This document shows, piece after piece, positions 26,474-35,228 of a stretch of DNA of 64,000 nt. How positions within the stretch are numbered: the first letter of the stretch is position 1; every line of letters begins with the position of its first letter. The position numbers and the translations under genes are program-made. This DNA is from Pyrinomonadaceae bacterium (GTDB taxonomy: Bacteria > Acidobacteriota > Blastocatellia > Pyrinomonadales > Pyrinomonadaceae), in the NCBI GenBank assembly GCA_028284415.1, contig JANQRU010000005.1, positions 62,001-126,000 of the forward strand, given 5' to 3'. Under the pieces are notes generated by a model. It saw only the letters and a list, made by a program, of their open reading frames with translations, searched no databases and was not told where the DNA came from.

Positions 26474-26536
26474 GGATTTGCGTTATTTTGCTATTTTTCA
26501 GTGCAAATCCTCATATCACGTTTGTTGTTGATATGA
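26474..26536. promoter_or_regulatory. Two adjacent inverted repeats upstream of the M23 peptidase
   Basis: GGATTTGC (26474-26481) pairs with GCAAATCC (26503-26510). Immediately after, TCATATCA (26511-26518) pairs with TGATATGA (26529-26536). Both are perfect 8-bp arms. They end 26 bases before the start codon at 26563 and could be an operator or a 5' leader structure. No T-run follows, so a terminator is unlikely. Confidence 0.4.
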
Positions 26537-26562
26537 ACAAAATAAGGAGTTTAGTTTAGCGA

Positions 26563-27405
26563 ATGCTTAAAAACGACCGTTATTATACATTTCTTTTATC
26601 GCATACAACCAAAGAAAAAATTTACATACGTAGACTAGAAGTTTCTAAAAAACTCTTGCACACAACTGCTGCAAGCTTAGTTTTAACTGTAGGAATCGCA
26701 TCATTTGCAATTACCGGATTATTTAAAAACAACTTAAATGTTCTGGCATCTTCCGAAACAGAAAATCCTACCCAAACTTCCCTAGCCAAAAAAGTAAAAC
26801 AACCCGAAGAATCCCCAATTAAACAAGTAAGAAGATACAATTATGATCGCCCAAACTCATCTGAGGAATATTCAATGAACAGCGGTGGTCCGACATCGGG
26901 ATCTTTTAAATTGACAGCTGTTGATTCTGAAAAAGAAGAAACTGCTATTGAGAAAAAATTAAAAACCATCGAAGCTACAAGTAATCCTAAATACTTACCA
27001 ACGATCTGGGCTCATTTAGGTAAAATTAACAATGAATTTGGTTTTCGTCGCAATCCATTTGGTGGACGCTCTTATGAATTTCACGGCGGAATGGACATTG
27101 ATGGAAACAAAGGTGATATGATCGTTGCACCAGCAAATGGTGTTGTCAAAAAAGCCGGTTGGCAAGGCGGCTACGGTTATTTAATTGAATTGGATCACGG
27201 AAACGGCTTAACAACCAGATTTGGACATCTCTCAAAAGTTGAAGTTAAAGAAGGTGATCCGATCGAAAGAGGTCAATTGATTGGACTAGTTGGATCAACC
27301 GGACGTTCAACCGGACCACACTTACACTACGAATTAAGATTGGATAATAAACCAATTAACCCAAGAAGATTTCTACCTCCGCAACCAAGCGAAATAAATA
27401 ATTAG
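26563..27405 (+). CDS. M23 family peptidoglycan endopeptidase (LytM type)
   Basis: This 280-residue protein has an N-terminal membrane anchor or uncut signal (LLHTTAASLVLTVGIASFAI), a low-complexity linker, and a C-terminal M23 domain. Zinc ligands are visible in EFHGGMDIDG (H and D) and HLHYELRLDN (second His of HLH), with the catalytic His likely in TRFGHLSK. It would cut cross-links in peptidoglycan or, if degenerate, regulate an amidase. The N-terminal phrase YYTFLLSHTTKEKIYIRRLE matches a common beginning of M23 proteins. GGAG lies 13 bases upstream of the ATG, an unusually long spacing. Confidence 0.92.
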   Translation: MLKNDRYYTFLLSHTTKEKIYIRRLEVSKKLLHTTAASLVLTVGIASFAITGLFKNNLNVLASSETENPTQTSLAKKVKQPEESPIKQVRRYNYDRPNSSEEYSMNSGGPTSGSFKLTAVDSEKEETAIEKKLKTIEATSNPKYLPTIWAHLGKINNEFGFRRNPFGGRSYEFHGGMDIDGNKGDMIVAPANGVVKKAGWQGGYGYLIELDHGNGLTTRFGHLSKVEVKEGDPIERGQLIGLVGSTGRSTGPHLHYELRLDNKPINPRRFLPPQPSEINN

Positions 27406-27411
27406 TTTAAT

Positions 27412-27454
27412 AAAGACAAAAAAGGTGAGCGAAATGCTCACCTTTTTTGTCTTT
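27412..27454. terminator. Bidirectional terminator between convergent genes
   Basis: A perfect 19-bp stem (27412-27430 with 27436-27454) has a five-base loop. A and T runs form the ends of the stem, so both strands have a T-run after the GC core GGTGAGC. It separates the M23 gene (plus) from the MtgA gene (minus). Confidence 0.93.
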
Positions 27455-27467
27455 AAATTAGAATTCC

Positions 27468-28229
27468 TTAATAGCGTAACTTTATATATCTTAACCCTTT
27501 CATTATAACTCTTTGCCGACGTCGAACTCTTTTTGGGTTTTTCTTTGGATTAAATACATTCAGAGGACTTGGAATCATTGCCGAAAGATATGCAGCCTGA
27601 GCTGGTGTTAAATTTGATGCTGACTTTCTAAAATAATGCCTCGAAGCCGCTTCTGCACCGTAAATGCCATCGCCCCATTCAATTACATTCAAATAAATCT
27701 CGAGAATTCTTTTTTTGCCTAACTCTCTTTCAAGAAAATAAGTAATTGCTGCCTCTCTTCCCTTTCTCAAAAAAGAACGCTCTTCAGATAAATATAAATT
27801 TTTAGCCAGCTGTTGAGTTACTGTAGAAGCTCCTCGCTTGAACTTAGGCATTGGTGGAATCCAGCTATCTGGGTCATAATCGCCCTCTTCTTTTGCCTCT
27901 TTTTCACCTGCTTTAACAGCTTCATCCCAAGCTTTTTCAATAGCTTCCCAATCAAATCCTTCATGTTCAAAGAATCTAGCATCTTCGCCTGCTAAAACTG
28001 CCCTCTGCAAATTTGGTGAAATCTGCTCAATCGGCTGCCAATACATATTTTTACGTGGTGTTTTACCTTGTGCTTGGGTCTCGGTGACTCGATATTCGAT
28101 CAGAGATGTTGTTGTCGGGTTTTCTGTCTTTAGTTTTGAAATGTTGGGAAATGTTAAATACTCAAATGCCAACCAAACAGCAATTGCTCCCAACAATATG
28201 AAAAATAGAACTTTTGTCCAATACCACAT
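27468..28229 (-). CDS. mtgA: Monofunctional biosynthetic peptidoglycan transglycosylase
   Basis: This 253-residue inner-membrane glycosyltransferase (family 51) polymerises lipid II into glycan strands. One N-terminal membrane helix (VLFFILLGAIAVWLAFEYL) is followed by the catalytic motif AVLAGEDARFFEHEGFD (catalytic Glu near residue 81), then RGASTVTQQLAKNLYLS, and KKRILEIYLNVIEWGDGIYG with the second essential Glu. There is no transpeptidase domain, so it is monofunctional. A lysine/glutamate-rich insert (about residues 95-125) is longer than in the E. coli enzyme. Confidence 0.95.
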   Translation of the reverse strand: MWYWTKVLFFILLGAIAVWLAFEYLTFPNISKLKTENPTTTSLIEYRVTETQAQGKTPRKNMYWQPIEQISPNLQRAVLAGEDARFFEHEGFDWEAIEKAWDEAVKAGEKEAKEEGDYDPDSWIPPMPKFKRGASTVTQQLAKNLYLSEERSFLRKGREAAITYFLERELGKKRILEIYLNVIEWGDGIYGAEAASRHYFRKSASNLTPAQAAYLSAMIPSPLNVFNPKKNPKRVRRRQRVIMKGLRYIKLRY

Positions 28230-28353
28230 AATAAAAGGTTTTAGTCGGAGAAGATTATGTTTTCCAAGATAAAAACTTTTCCGTTAATCTTACGAAAGAT
28301 TAACACATTCAGTTCCGTATCATAAATAAACAATTTCTTCTCAAATGCCTTTT

Positions 28354-29826
28354 CTATGCTGCATTGCCAATCATATTACCAACAATTTTCCCTGAACTCA
28401 TAACGCCCGGAAGACCTGCCCCGGGATGCGTTCCCGCACCAACAAAATACAAGTTTGAAATATCTTCACTTAAATTATGAGGTCGCAGCCAAGCAGACTG
28501 AAATAAGGTTGGTTCAACGGAAAATGCTGACCCCAGATAACTGTTAAGCGTGCCCTCAAAATGTAATGGATCAATGTGTGTTTCGGAAATGATGTGCTTT
28601 CTCAAATCGGGCATATAATGAGTCTCGAGGTATTCGTAGATTTTTTGTTTATACGGCTCTGCCTGAGTTTTCCAGTCAATATTTGCTTTTAAGTGTGGGA
28701 CTGGTGACAAAACATACCAACAATCACACCCTTCTGGAGCTAGGGATGGATCAGTTGCTGTCGGACGATGCAAATATAATGAAAAATCATTGGCAAGAGT
28801 CTTATCAACAAAAATTTCGTCGAGCAAACCCTTGTATCTGTTACCTAAAATTATTTCGTGATGAGCAATGTTTTCGTATTTTTTGTCCGTACCAAAATAG
28901 ACAACAAAGAGGGACATCGAATAAGTCATTGATTTAACTTTTCGATCACTGTATTTCCTTCTAAATTTTGAGTCTATTAAATTTAGATATGTCCAAGCAA
29001 CATCGGCATTTGAAACAACAGAATCGGCTTCGAGTTTCTCACTAGATTTCATTTTTACGCCTTTTGCTTTCTTTGTATTTTCATCAACTATTATTTCATC
29101 AACTTCCGCTTCAAGGAAAATTTCGCCGCCGATGTCTATGAATAAATCTCCAAGTCCTTTGATCAAAGCACCTGTTCCGCCCATCGCAAACCAAACACCG
29201 AACTTTTGTTCAAGTTCGTGAATCATCGAATAAATTGAAGTCGAGGTAAAAGGATTTCCACCGATCAAGAGCGGATGAAAGCTAAAAGCTTCACGGAGTT
29301 TTTCATTTTTGAAGTATTTTGAGGCAAACTTATAAACTGATCGGTCGGAGCGTAATTTAACCATCTGTGGAACGACCTTAACCATATCCCAAATGCTCGT
29401 AAAAGGCTGGTCAATCAGTTCAAACCCAACGCGATAAATTTCTCCCAAATCTTTCGAAAGTTTTTTGTACCCTTCGACACCTTCAGGTGAAATTTTACGG
29501 ATTTCATTTAGAAGGGTTTCTTTATCATCATTATAGTGAAAAACCGTTCCGTCTTCCCAGCGTATGTTGTAAAAAGGATCTATCTTAACGAGCTTTACAT
29601 AATCGGAAGTTTTTTTGCCTGCCAATTCAAACATTTCGTCAATCAACCAAGGTGCTGTGATGATGGTAGGTCCGCCATCAAACTTGAATCCGTCCTGTTC
29701 ATAAACATATGCACGCCCACCGATTTTATCTCTCTTTTCAACAATTGTTACTTGATGACCTTGTGCTTGCAGACGTACAGCTGCGGAAAGTCCTCCAAAA
29801 CCGCTTCCGATTACAATGATTTTCAT
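28354..29826 (-). CDS. Carotenoid desaturase, CrtI/CrtN family
   Basis: This 490-residue FAD enzyme of the phytoene-desaturase type introduces double bonds into a carotene precursor at the membrane. The N-terminal dinucleotide motif is IIVIGSGFGGLSAAVRLQ, followed by KRDKIGGRAYVYEQDGFKFD and GPTIIT. The C-terminus has NLYFVGAGTHPGAGLPGVMS, the CrtI signature. No phytoene synthase or cyclase gene is in the window, so the number of desaturation steps and the substrate (C40 phytoene, C30, or another polyene) cannot be decided. Confidence 0.88.
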   Translation of the reverse strand: MKIIVIGSGFGGLSAAVRLQAQGHQVTIVEKRDKIGGRAYVYEQDGFKFDGGPTIITAPWLIDEMFELAGKKTSDYVKLVKIDPFYNIRWEDGTVFHYNDDKETLLNEIRKISPEGVEGYKKLSKDLGEIYRVGFELIDQPFTSIWDMVKVVPQMVKLRSDRSVYKFASKYFKNEKLREAFSFHPLLIGGNPFTSTSIYSMIHELEQKFGVWFAMGGTGALIKGLGDLFIDIGGEIFLEAEVDEIIVDENTKKAKGVKMKSSEKLEADSVVSNADVAWTYLNLIDSKFRRKYSDRKVKSMTYSMSLFVVYFGTDKKYENIAHHEIILGNRYKGLLDEIFVDKTLANDFSLYLHRPTATDPSLAPEGCDCWYVLSPVPHLKANIDWKTQAEPYKQKIYEYLETHYMPDLRKHIISETHIDPLHFEGTLNSYLGSAFSVEPTLFQSAWLRPHNLSEDISNLYFVGAGTHPGAGLPGVMSSGKIVGNMIGNAA

Positions 29827-29873
29827 ATTTTGAATGTATTTCCCCCTTGTTCTTGATTACCTGTTTACTTTTA

Positions 29874-30527
29874 TTATTTAATTTCAAATTCTTTACTGCA
29901 AATCGTTTTTTGCTTTTCAATAATTTTCAAATTGCTAATATTTCCTTTTTCGTCAACACTGACATTTTTAGATTCAGCAAAACCTATACAAAACTTACCT
30001 CTATCTGTGTTTGCAGGTATTTTTTCCTGAGGGCTACAGTCATCGTAAGGAGTATTTAGTTTGAAGGGCTTTTGAAAATAGATTGTTTCAGAAAAACTTT
30101 CACCAGACTTCAACAACTTGCCTCTTGGAATAATCGGAATCAACCTTTCGGGACAATTTTTATCTTTTGGTTCTGTGAAAGCTTTTTGGCTAAACTCAAT
30201 GATTCCTTTACTTGTAGGCTCAGCATAAACAGTCGCCCCCTTGTCTCTGCCAGAATGTCCTTGATTAAAAATCACATAATCTTTGTCTGATTTATTACTC
30301 AAAGAATATTCAAATTTAATGGTATCTTCTGCAAAAGTAATACCATTCTCAGCTTCTCCTTTTTTAAATAACGTTATATCAAAATCTGCTTCGATATCTG
30401 TTTTAGTATTTACTGACATATTTTCATTTATTTTATTTTTTTCATTTTTATTTTCCAGTTTTGCACTTTCTCCACATTGAAAAAATGTTAAAAAGAAGAT
30501 AATAAATGCGATTGTCTGTGATTTCAT
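29874..30527 (-). CDS. Secreted protein of unknown function
   Basis: This 217-residue protein has a signal segment (SQTIAFIIFFLTFFQCGESA); a Cys at about residue 18 resembles a lipoprotein cysteine, but FFQC does not match the usual lipobox. The mature part contains about four further Cys and strands such as FDITLFKKGEAENG and KFEYSLSNKSDKDYVIF, consistent with a beta-sandwich domain like those in some secreted inhibitors. The family is not recognised. It is followed by the desaturase gene 47 bases on, in the same direction. Confidence 0.6.
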   Translation of the reverse strand: MKSQTIAFIIFFLTFFQCGESAKLENKNEKNKINENMSVNTKTDIEADFDITLFKKGEAENGITFAEDTIKFEYSLSNKSDKDYVIFNQGHSGRDKGATVYAEPTSKGIIEFSQKAFTEPKDKNCPERLIPIIPRGKLLKSGESFSETIYFQKPFKLNTPYDDCSPQEKIPANTDRGKFCIGFAESKNVSVDEKGNISNLKIIEKQKTICSKEFEIK

Positions 30528-30557
30528 AACAAAGTCCCCATAAGCTCAAAATAACAG

Positions 30558-30594
30558 AACCCGCGTAATTTCTTCAAAGAAGTTTACGCGGGTT
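30558..30594 (-). terminator. Terminator-like hairpin after the RTX/M91 gene
   Basis: An 11-bp stem AACCCGCGTAA (30558-30568) pairs with TTACGCGGGTT (30584-30594), and a further TCTTC/GAAG pairing lies inside the loop. It lies 20 bases past the stop of the gene at 30615. The following T-run on the minus strand is interrupted, so it is a moderate terminator. Confidence 0.65.
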
Positions 30595-30614
30595 TGTTTA
30601 TCTAATAAGAGAAG

Positions 30615-32234
30615 TTAATCTCTAAATAATGCACTGGAAAGATAGTGACTTCTGCGTCTTTGATTCATTTCGTCACGCAAAGCATTTTCTGTTAGTTCAT
30701 CAGGATGAAAAGCATCATCACTTCGCTTAGGTGTGAGTGGATTATTGTCATGGTCGATTGGCAAACCTGTTGCAACTCTTTCACTTACGCGACCACCAAG
30801 ATCGACTCTATCGTTTCCGCGATAAGTTTCACGACGCAAAGTTCCATTTGTAAAATCATAAGCGTGAGCTAATTCGTGATAAAGAACAACATTTGGCAGA
30901 AAATCTGTCTGTGCACCATCTGAATGTCCAATACTTAACATCAAATCTGGTTCAATGCCTACCGTTGAACTATTTGGAGTTCCGGGAACATAGCCTGTCT
31001 GATTACCAGAACCATCAAATGTAGGTGTTAAGAAAGGTTGTGGAGCTGTTGGATTTGTTCTGTTTGCCCAATCTGCCCAAGCACCGCCGCTACTTATTTC
31101 TTGAATCGTAACGTTTGTACCGTTTGTAGCTTGAGTTCTGTCAAAAGAAGCAAGCATTTCCCTACCAAGCGGCGATGAACGGAACATTTCGAGGTCAGCC
31201 TCAATTCTTTCTCTGAATTCAGCTGTTCCCGTAACACTCACACTCGTTGCCCCGGGATTTCCAACCAATTCGACTGTAATATTGTTATTTGTTATGCCTT
31301 TAGATGAATCGCTTGCCTGAACAGTATCATCAGTTTGCGAAAAAATTCTGTTTGTGCCGCCGTCACCATAGAGTTCGTCAGTTCCTTGTCCTGCATAAAG
31401 AACGTCGTCGCCTGTTCCGCCTCTTAACATGTCATTACCGATACCGCCTGAAAGAACATCCGTTCCTGTTCCACCATAGATACGATCATCACCTCTGCTC
31501 CCTTCAAGGTAATCGTCTCCACGTCCACCAAAGATCAAATCTTTCCCGTTTCCACCATAAGCAACATCATTTCCGTCACCAGTTAAAATCGTATCATCCC
31601 CGAAAGAGCCATTGACATAATCTACTCCACCTCTGGAACTTATGAAATCATTTCCTCTGCCTCCTTCAATTTTGTCATCACCAGCACCGCCAAGTAATGT
31701 ATCCCGACCATCGCCACCGCTGATAAACTGACGGGCAGATACATTTCTATCAACACTAATTCGGTCATCACCATTTTGCCCTTCTAAGCGAAGCGATACA
31801 TTAACTCCATTAGCAACAGCAATTGAGTCATTACCATCGCCGGCACGTATCACAAGATTATTTCTATCTGCTCCCGTAAATGTTCTTGATGCACCGTTTA
31901 CATCAACAGTAATATCACCTGTAGTTGCGTTTTGAGTTACGGCGATTTGATCATTTCCTCCTCCTGCATCAATTATCACCTCACCGTTTACTCGTGTGAC
32001 GGTTGCTTCGCTGGTTATATCATTTGGGTTATTTACATTTGCTTCGACCGATTGCTTAATTTGCTGTGCAGATGTTTGACTTTCACCTATCTTACTAGCC
32101 CTTCCAGCATCTGTCGGTGTTTCAGATATAACGTTAAGTGTAGTTGGATTATTGTTAGTTGGTTGGGTTTCAGTTTTCGGTTGAGAGACCTTAGAAACTT
32201 CATTAGACTTATTATTATCAACGCTCAATCCCAT
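30615..32234 (-). CDS. RTX-repeat protein with C-terminal M91-type metalloprotease domain
   Basis: This 539-residue protein has three parts: a Ser/Thr/Asn-rich N-terminus (1-80); a calcium-binding RTX region (about 85-305) with nonapeptides such as GGAGDDKIEGGRGND and GGTGDDVLYAGQGTD; and a C-terminal zincin domain with HELAH at residues 453-457 (VVLYHELAHAYDF). The terminal LTENALRDEMN...RRSHY pattern matches the M91 family, which includes the type III effector NleD, a protease of host MAP kinases. No classical signal peptide is visible, as in RTX proteins exported by type I systems. No type I exporter is in the window. Confidence 0.78.
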   Translation of the reverse strand: MGLSVDNNKSNEVSKVSQPKTETQPTNNNPTTLNVISETPTDAGRASKIGESQTSAQQIKQSVEANVNNPNDITSEATVTRVNGEVIIDAGGGNDQIAVTQNATTGDITVDVNGASRTFTGADRNNLVIRAGDGNDSIAVANGVNVSLRLEGQNGDDRISVDRNVSARQFISGGDGRDTLLGGAGDDKIEGGRGNDFISSRGGVDYVNGSFGDDTILTGDGNDVAYGGNGKDLIFGGRGDDYLEGSRGDDRIYGGTGTDVLSGGIGNDMLRGGTGDDVLYAGQGTDELYGDGGTNRIFSQTDDTVQASDSSKGITNNNITVELVGNPGATSVSVTGTAEFRERIEADLEMFRSSPLGREMLASFDRTQATNGTNVTIQEISSGGAWADWANRTNPTAPQPFLTPTFDGSGNQTGYVPGTPNSSTVGIEPDLMLSIGHSDGAQTDFLPNVVLYHELAHAYDFTNGTLRRETYRGNDRVDLGGRVSERVATGLPIDHDNNPLTPKRSDDAFHPDELTENALRDEMNQRRRSHYLSSALFRD

Positions 32235-32365
32235 TTTATTCCTCTCCTATAAATTCCGTGCAAAATTTTTAACTTACACAAAAGTTATCGGAACAGAATC
32301 CCTAAAGTTTCCTATTTTCTTAGATTTATACAAAAAAAATGAATGGTCATTCATTTTAAGTAGAG

Positions 32366-33304
32366 CTAAATTGTTGATTTTTGAGCCTTTAAATATTTTG
32401 GTGAATAAACCTCTTTTACTGCTCGAATAGTATTGCAATGAATCTCAACTGTGTCTTTTATATCCTTGGCGTATCCGCCACTCATGACCGTTACGATCGG
32501 TATATCTTCTGCTTTTGCAAACTCAAGAACAGTTTTGTCACGTCTCTTTAAACCATCCATTGTAAGACTTAGCCTTCCAAGTTTATCTTTTTCATAAGGA
32601 TCAGCTCCTCCTAGATAAAAGATCAAATCAGGATCGTGTTGGATAATGCGATGTAAAGCTTCCCCTAAAATTTCTATAAATTCTTCATCAGCTGTACCAT
32701 CTGCTAACTCTATATCTAGATTTGAAGTTTGTTTTCTAAGAGGGTAATTTTTTTCTCCATGCATTGAAAAGGTAAATACCTGCTCCTCATCCTTAAATAT
32801 AAATGCAGTACCATCTCCTTGATGAACATCACAATCGACGATTAAAAATCTACGAGCATTTGTATCTCTTTGTAAAACTCTTATGGCAATAGCTACATCA
32901 TTTAAGACACAAAAACCTTCTCCGCGATCAGGATAAGAATGATGTGTGCCGCCTGCAAGATTTGAGGCAATGCCACTTTTCAATGCCACTTTACTAGCAT
33001 TAATGGTTCCTGAAACTGCTAAAAATGAGCGTTTTACTAGAGATTCAGACCAAGGAAGTCCAAGTTTACGAACTTCTTTTTTAGTTAAAGTTCCGTTTCT
33101 AAGCCTTGTTATGTAGTCTTCTGTGTGTATTAATCGTACATCTTCAACTCTAGCGGATTCGGGTTCAATTATTTCTTTGGGATGTAATGTTCCCTCATCA
33201 AGCAAAATATCTCTTGCAAGCTCAAACTTTTTGATGGGAAAAACATGATCCTCACCGATATCTGCGTAATAATCGGGTGAATAAAAAAGATTGTATTCGC
33301 TCAT
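32366..33304 (-). CDS. Histone-deacetylase family protein
   Basis: This 312-residue zinc-dependent deacetylase belongs to the arginase/deacetylase fold. Visible landmarks are NLAGGTHHSYPDRGEGFC (catalytic His pair), LIVDCDVHQGDGTAFIF (zinc Asp and His), FYLGGADPYEKDKLG (zinc Asp) and VMSGGYAKDI. Bacterial members remove acetyl groups from small molecules such as polyamines, acetoin-related substrates or proteins; the target here is not known. It is cytosolic, without a signal peptide. It is preceded by a GC-richer hairpin region at 33369-33399. Confidence 0.93.
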   Translation of the reverse strand: MSEYNLFYSPDYYADIGEDHVFPIKKFELARDILLDEGTLHPKEIIEPESARVEDVRLIHTEDYITRLRNGTLTKKEVRKLGLPWSESLVKRSFLAVSGTINASKVALKSGIASNLAGGTHHSYPDRGEGFCVLNDVAIAIRVLQRDTNARRFLIVDCDVHQGDGTAFIFKDEEQVFTFSMHGEKNYPLRKQTSNLDIELADGTADEEFIEILGEALHRIIQHDPDLIFYLGGADPYEKDKLGRLSLTMDGLKRRDKTVLEFAKAEDIPIVTVMSGGYAKDIKDTVEIHCNTIRAVKEVYSPKYLKAQKSTI

Positions 33305-33368
33305 TATTTAAAATTGTAAATAAACGAATCTCAAAATTGAAATGTAATATTTACTTTAAAAGAGGGAG

Positions 33369-33399
33369 TGCGGCTTATGCTCGGGATACATAAGCCGCA
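33369..33399. other. Strong isolated hairpin in a GC-richer intergenic patch
   Basis: TGCGGCTTATG (33369-33379) pairs perfectly with CATAAGCCGCA (33389-33399) around a nine-base loop. The flanks from about 33360 to 33470 are more G-rich than the rest of the window. There is no T-run next to it on either strand. It lies between the FtsB-like gene and the deacetylase gene and may be a small-RNA or mRNA-end structure. Confidence 0.45.
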
Positions 33400-33502
33400 A
33401 ATTTGGCGGAAGGTTTAGCTGTAGGCAAAGCGGAGCGGATAGGCAAAAGGCGGATTTAACGGGCAGGTTTTATGTGCTAAAGATTAAACTCTCCGCATTT
33501 AT

Positions 33503-33868
33503 TTAATGCATTGGCACAAGAATTTTTTCATTTGGACGACTCATTCCGATTTTTCGTGCTTCACGCTCAATCGTTCTTGGGTCGCTTTTCAGGTTTTGTA
33601 TTTCTTCTTGCAAAACCAGATTTCCACTTGTCAAATTTTCAATTTGTGTATTTAGCTGTTGATGTTCGGCTGATCGCGTTCTCATTTCTGAAAAAGCTCT
33701 GAAATTAATTGCCAAACACAACATAAATGTAATTGAAACTATTACTGTAAAAATAAACCATTGTGGAGTTTTACTTTTGCTACGACTCTTCGATAGCTTA
33801 CGAGTTCTCTTTTTCGGTAAAGAAATCACCGAATTGTTATTCCAATAAGTAGCGACGACCTTGCTCAA
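33503..33868 (-). CDS. Septum formation initiator family protein (FtsB/DivIC-like)
   Basis: This 121-residue bitopic division protein has a basic cytoplasmic N-terminus (KKRTRKLSKSRSKSK), one membrane helix (FIFTVIVSITFMLCLAI) and a periplasmic coiled coil (EHQQLNTQIENLTSGNLVLQ) ending in DPRTIEREARKIGMSRPNE, the DivIC/FtsB signature. The start is a TTG with GGAGGTG 4 bases upstream. Its first 32 bases lie inside the end of the phosphoglucomutase gene, implying translational coupling. Partners such as FtsL and FtsQ are not in the window. Confidence 0.86.
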   Translation of the reverse strand: MSKVVATYWNNNSVISLPKKRTRKLSKSRSKSKTPQWFIFTVIVSITFMLCLAINFRAFSEMRTRSAEHQQLNTQIENLTSGNLVLQEEIQNLKSDPRTIEREARKIGMSRPNEKILVPMH

Positions 33869-35228
33869 GTAACACCTCCAAGTCTTGTTTATCTTCTGTT
33901 TCAGCGTAAATTCTTACCAAAGGTTCGGTGCCTGACGGACGCATAAGCATCCAGCTCCCATCAGCGAAAAGAAATTTTACGCCATCTATGCGATTTATAT
34001 TTTCAATCATACGACCACCGATCTTAGATGGTTCGCGGGAAAGTTTGTCTTTCAAGCTATTGGCAATTTCTTCGGTCAGACGGACACCGATTCTGCCCGA
34101 TTCCAGTTTCCCAACGCGATTCGTTAATTCGTTAAACTGTTCAGTTAAACTTGCTCCGCGTGCAGCAACCGCTTCTGCTGCTAAAAGACAAGCTAAAATG
34201 CCGTCTTTTTCAGGGTAATGCCCTTTGATTGAAAGACCGGCGGATTCTTCTCCACCTAAAATTATTTCGTCTTTGTTTATCAATTCGCCGATAAATTTGA
34301 ACCCAACCGGCGTTTCGTAGAGTTTAATTCCGCGATTTTCAGCAACCCGATCAACCAGATGTGTAGTTGCTACGGAACGTGCGATTCCTTCTCTCCAACC
34401 TCGACTTTCATAAAGATAATCTGATAAAAGTGCGATCAAATTATTTGCTGAAATGAACTCGCCATTTGAATCAATGACTCCGAACCTATCACCATCACCA
34501 TCAGTTGAAAGTCCGAGTGTCAGGTTATTATCTTTGACCTTATTTCTGAGTAATTCGAGTTGCTTTTCGCCTGGTTCGGGGGACATACCTTCGAATGTAA
34601 CATCTCGCCAATCGTGGAGGGTTTCAACTTCTAACCCGTAGTTTTGTAATACTTTATCTAAGTACCCGCGACCTGTTCCCCAAAGTGCATCATATACATA
34701 TCTGCCTTTGGCTTGGGCTATTTGGTCAAAGTCTATTTTAGTTTTCAAGTCGTCCATATAATCTGGACGTGCATCAAATTTTTCTATTTCTCCGCCGGAT
34801 GCATCTTCAATTTCCGGCGTGTTTTCAATAAGTCGCTCAATTTGTTTAGTTATCTCAGGTAAAGCAGGTGCTCCATCAGGAGTGGAAAATTTAATTCCTT
34901 GATACTCAGGCGGATTATGCGAAGCCGTAAAATTGACTCCACCTAGAGCCTGATTATTTCTGATCGTGTGCGAAATAGTTGGAGTGGGAGTCGGTTTTGT
35001 ACAAAGTAAAACTCTAAAACCTTTACTGCTAGCTATTTCGGCTGCAACTTCAGAAAATCTTTCACCCATGAAACGAGAATCATGTCCTATTATTATAGTA
35101 TTTGATTCTCTATCTGAACTTTGTTTCAAATAACAACAAATTGCTTTCGTTACAAGTCTAACCTTTTCAAATGTGAACTCATCGGCTATAATTGCTCTCC
35201 AGCCGGATGTTCCAAATCGTATTGACAT
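33837..35228 (-). CDS. Phosphoglucomutase/phosphomannomutase family protein
   Basis: This 463-residue alpha-D-phosphohexomutase interconverts sugar 1- and 6-phosphates, supplying precursors for cell wall or surface glycans. The catalytic serine is in FTASHNPPEYQGIKFS (near residue 101), the metal loop is STDGDGDRFGV, the sugar-binding loop is GGEESAGLSIKGH, and the phosphate-binding loop is RPSGTEPLVRIYAE. All four family loops are intact. The division gene starts inside its 3' end. Sugar specificity (Glc, Man, GlcN) is not decided by these motifs. Confidence 0.93.
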   Translation of the reverse strand: MSIRFGTSGWRAIIADEFTFEKVRLVTKAICCYLKQSSDRESNTIIIGHDSRFMGERFSEVAAEIASSKGFRVLLCTKPTPTPTISHTIRNNQALGGVNFTASHNPPEYQGIKFSTPDGAPALPEITKQIERLIENTPEIEDASGGEIEKFDARPDYMDDLKTKIDFDQIAQAKGRYVYDALWGTGRGYLDKVLQNYGLEVETLHDWRDVTFEGMSPEPGEKQLELLRNKVKDNNLTLGLSTDGDGDRFGVIDSNGEFISANNLIALLSDYLYESRGWREGIARSVATTHLVDRVAENRGIKLYETPVGFKFIGELINKDEIILGGEESAGLSIKGHYPEKDGILACLLAAEAVAARGASLTEQFNELTNRVGKLESGRIGVRLTEEIANSLKDKLSREPSKIGGRMIENINRIDGVKFLFADGSWMLMRPSGTEPLVRIYAETEDKQDLEVLLEQGRRYLLE

